Source: an uncultured Cocleimonas sp.
GTDB taxonomy: Bacteria; Pseudomonadota; Gammaproteobacteria; Thiotrichales; Thiotrichaceae
DNA: 7,289 nt
NCBI GenBank assembly: GCA_937974135.1
Contig: CALJIH010000151.1
Location: 1 to 7,289, forward strand
Direction of reading: 5' to 3'
Notes under the pieces: generated by a model
The model's database searches: none
Told to the model about the DNA's origin: nothing
Seen by the model: only the letters and a program-made list of their open reading frames with translations
Made by a program: the position numbers and the translations under genes
Shown: positions 5,138-7,289 of the stretch, one piece after another
Layout: each line of letters begins with the position of its first letter
Position numbering within the stretch: position 1 is the stretch's first letter

Positions 5138-6457
5138 ATGTCAGGCAAGATTTTTATTCAAACCCACGGTTGTCAAATGAATGAATATGATTCGGCTAAA
5201 ATGCTGGATGTATTGAATGATTCAGATGGCATGGAATTGACGAATAATGCTGAAGAGGCTGATGTGTTATTACTGAACACCTGTTCAATTCGTGAGAAAG
5301 CTCAAGAGAAAGTGTTTCATCAAATAGGGCGTTGGAGAAAAATCAAAGAAAAAAACCCTGATGTCATTATTGGTATCGGCGGTTGCGTTGCTAGTCAAGA
5401 AGGTAAAGCAATTAAACAACGAGCGCCTGAAGTTGATGTGGTATTTGGCCCGCAGACTCTACATCGCCTACCTGAGATGGTCGCTGAGTCAAAAGCAAAA
5501 AAAGAATTTGTTATTGATATTACGTTTCCTGAAATTGAAAAATTTGACCGATTGCCTGAACCTAAAGCGGATGGTGTGAGTGCATTTGTGTCTATCATGG
5601 AAGGTTGTAGCAAATATTGTACGTTCTGTGTCGTACCTTACACACGAGGTACTGAAATATCTCGTCCGTTTGATGACATCATTGCAGAGATTGCGCAGTT
5701 AGCGGAGCAGGGCGTTCGTGAGATTAATCTTTTGGGCCAAAATGTAAATGCTTATCGAGGAACCATGCATGATGGAGAAATCGCTGATTTGGCTGTTTTG
5801 ATTCACTATGTTGCTGCGGTTGAAGGTATTGATCGTATTCGTTATACAACCTCACATCCTGTCGAATTTAGCGATAGTTTGATTCAAGCTTATGCAGAAG
5901 TACCTGAACTTGTTGATCATTTACATCTACCAATTCAAAGTGGCTCAGATAGAATTTTAGCTGCAATGAAACGCGGTCACATGGCGGCTGAATATAAACA
6001 GAAGATTAGAAAACTGCGTGAAATCCGTCCTAATATTAGTTTATCGTCGGATTTTATCATCGGTTTTCCTGGTGAAACGGATAAAGATTACGAAGACACC
6101 ATGAAATTGATAGAGGATGTAGGTTTCGACAAGAGTTTTAGCTTTATTTATAGCGCTAGACCAGGAACTCCAGCGGCTTCATTTGAAGATGATGTCTCTG
6201 AACAAGTAAAGAAAACCCGTTTGTATCGTTTACAACAGCGTATTACCGAAATGGAGCAAGAAATTAGCCAAAAAATGGTGGGCACGGTACAAAAAGTATT
6301 GGTTGAAAGAGCCTCTAAACGTGGTGATCAGGTAGCAGGAAGGACAGAGAATAACCGTGTTGTGAATTTTGATGGCGAGCATTCTTTAATTGGAAACTTT
6401 GCAGAGGTTGAAATTACCGAAGCACAACCCAATTCTCTACGTGGTAAGCAAGTTTAA
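5138..6457 (+). CDS. miaB: tRNA-2-methylthio-N6-dimethylallyladenosine synthase MiaB
   Basis: MiaB is a radical-SAM methylthiotransferase that converts i6A37 to ms2i6A37 in tRNAs reading codons that begin with U, which helps hold the reading frame. Seen in its 439 residues: the N-terminal methylthiotransferase domain with cluster cysteines C12 (HGCQMN), C49 (NTCSIRE) and C83 (GGCVASQEG); the radical-SAM motif C157-x3-C161-x2-C164 within EGCSKYCTFCVVPYTRG; GQNVNAYRG and LPIQSGSD in the barrel; SSDFIIGFPGET; and a C-terminal TRAM domain (about 375-437) that ends in PNSLRGK. It matches E. coli MiaB along its length but stops right after the TRAM domain, without the roughly 30-residue E. coli tail. 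The start fits the family, though the ribosome site (GAGAA about ten bases upstream) is weak. The neighbour downstream is a zinc peptidase gene 64 bp away, with no terminator between them. The ybeZ-ybeY genes usual after miaB in E. coli are absent here. Confidence 0.98.
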   Translation: MSGKIFIQTHGCQMNEYDSAKMLDVLNDSDGMELTNNAEEADVLLLNTCSIREKAQEKVFHQIGRWRKIKEKNPDVIIGIGGCVASQEGKAIKQRAPEVDVVFGPQTLHRLPEMVAESKAKKEFVIDITFPEIEKFDRLPEPKADGVSAFVSIMEGCSKYCTFCVVPYTRGTEISRPFDDIIAEIAQLAEQGVREINLLGQNVNAYRGTMHDGEIADLAVLIHYVAAVEGIDRIRYTTSHPVEFSDSLIQAYAEVPELVDHLHLPIQSGSDRILAAMKRGHMAAEYKQKIRKLREIRPNISLSSDFIIGFPGETDKDYEDTMKLIEDVGFDKSFSFIYSARPGTPAASFEDDVSEQVKKTRLYRLQQRITEMEQEISQKMVGTVQKVLVERASKRGDQVAGRTENNRVVNFDGEHSLIGNFAEVEITEAQPNSLRGKQV

Positions 6458-6521
6458 GCAACACTGTGTAAGTTTGCTAAACTATAGATTAAGCAAAATC
6501 AGAAATAGGTAGATAGACAAT

Positions 6522-7289
6522 ATGAAATGGCGTGATAGAAGACAAAGCTCAAATGTTGATGATAGACGTTCAAGTTCTGGCGGCGGCGGTGGCGGTCGAG
6601 GATTACCTTCTATAGGCACATTGATGTTTTTATGGCCCATCGTTAAGCCGTTGTTACGTTCAAAAATGGGCCTAGCGGTTGTTGGTTTGGGTGCAGCTGC
6701 ATATTTCATGGCGCCATCTTTTATGGGCGGCGGCGGCACTAAAGTGGCGAATGAAGCTGCAGATGATGAAAATGCTGCTTTTATAAAAACGGTTAAAGCA
6801 GATACGGAAGCGGTTTGGGATAAAATATTCCAGCAAGCTGGTCAACGTTACCCAAAACCTAAATTAGTACTTTATCGCGGAGCAACTCGAAGTGGTTGTG
6901 GGCCAGCGGATTCAAGAATGGGTCCTTTTTATTGCCCTGGTGATCAGAAAGTCTACGTTGATTTGAGTTTCTTTAGTGATTTAAAGCATAAACATGGTGC
7001 GGGAGGTGACTTTGCACAAGCATACGTTGTCGCACATGAAATTGGTCATCATATTCAAAACATTGAAGGCACTTTGGATAAAGTACAACGAGCTAAACAG
7101 TCAGTAAGAGATACTGAAGGTAATGCATTACAAGTAAAAGTTGAATTACAAGCAGATTGTTATGCGGGCATTTGGGCCCATTACCAACAGAAAATGTATG
7201 GTGCGTTGGAGCCGGGTGATTTAGAAGAAGCATTAACCGCTGCAGCAGCAATTGGCGATGATCGATTGCAGAAACAAGCGCAAGGTTTT
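6522..7289 (+). CDS. ypfJ: Membrane-anchored neutral zinc metallopeptidase, YpfJ type, 3' end cut off
   Basis: The visible 256 residues belong to the putative neutral zinc metallopeptidase family (YpfJ/KPN_02809 type, Pfam Zn_peptidase), usually about 280-300 residues, so roughly 30-45 are missing beyond the right edge. Seen: an arginine-rich N-terminus MKWRDRR, a polyglycine stretch (20-25), a likely transmembrane segment at about 48-68, and a second glycine run (69-72). The catalytic domain follows, with GCGPADSRMGPFYCPGDQKVYVDLSFF (split by C126 and C138), the zinc site HEIGHH (172-177) and VELQADCYAGIWAH (207-220), in which E208 is the likely third zinc ligand. Known: family members are conserved in many bacteria, with poorly defined substrates. 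The ATG fits the family N-terminus, but the ribosome site is weak. Being 64 bp after miaB on the same strand with no terminator, it is probably cotranscribed with it. Confidence 0.93.
   Translation, partial: MKWRDRRQSSNVDDRRSSSGGGGGGRGLPSIGTLMFLWPIVKPLLRSKMGLAVVGLGAAAYFMAPSFMGGGGTKVANEAADDENAAFIKTVKADTEAVWDKIFQQAGQRYPKPKLVLYRGATRSGCGPADSRMGPFYCPGDQKVYVDLSFFSDLKHKHGAGGDFAQAYVVAHEIGHHIQNIEGTLDKVQRAKQSVRDTEGNALQVKVELQADCYAGIWAHYQQKMYGALEPGDLEEALTAAAAIGDDRLQKQAQGF

Noticed and set aside
5361..5613. Two 72-codon frames, one on each strand, inside miaB
   Set aside because: Both overlap the MiaB frame, which has all its catalytic motifs.
6452..6481. Imperfect hairpin GTTTAAGCAA / TTGCTAAAC between miaB and the zinc peptidase gene, as a terminator
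   Set aside because: It contains a bulge, overlaps the miaB stop codon and has no following T tract; cotranscription is more likely.
6482..6739. 85-codon minus-strand frame rich in proline
   Set aside because: Antisense of the polyglycine-coding N-terminus of the zinc peptidase gene; the proline run is simply the complement of glycine codons.

Overview
The window looks like chromosomal DNA of a fairly AT-rich gammaproteobacterium, caught where an integrative and conjugative element (ICE) meets the host genome. The lineage is inferred from protein recognition only: MiaB and the seven-iron ferredoxin closely resemble the E. coli and Azotobacter proteins that I remember. No genus can be assigned from the sequence.

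Layout. Bases 1-1603 are the end of an ICE. A parB-like gene (cut by the left edge) and a parA gene are transcribed leftward and abut with no gap. Between parA and the host lies about 250 bp of non-coding DNA with three strong hairpins, one of them a clear rightward terminator. At 1604-1679 is an intact tRNA-Thr(UGU) gene on the minus strand. Its 3' end faces the element, the usual arrangement for ICE insertion at a tRNA 3' end. Everything to the right (1680-7289) looks like core chromosome.

The core part holds, in order: a large conserved but uncharacterised protein gene (minus); a divergent seven-iron ferredoxin gene, fdxA-like (plus); a secreted SH3-like protein gene (minus), convergent with the ferredoxin and sharing a bidirectional terminator with it; miaB for tRNA methylthiolation (plus); and a membrane-anchored zinc metallopeptidase gene of the YpfJ type (plus), cut by the right edge and probably cotranscribed with miaB.

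Main points of interest. (1) The ICE/tRNA junction. (2) A possible ~100-nt RNA transcribed rightward, antisense to the parA leader and ending at the strong terminator. (3) A perfect 24-bp direct repeat, 125 bp apart, in the divergent region between the uncharacterised gene and the ferredoxin. One copy overlaps the -35 region of the former and the other lies just upstream of the -35 of the latter, which suggests a shared regulator. (4) The uncharacterised 478-residue protein. No gene-free stretch exceeds 300 bases; the four largest gaps are each about 250-260 bp and are described below. I did not find a clearly new multi-gene system.
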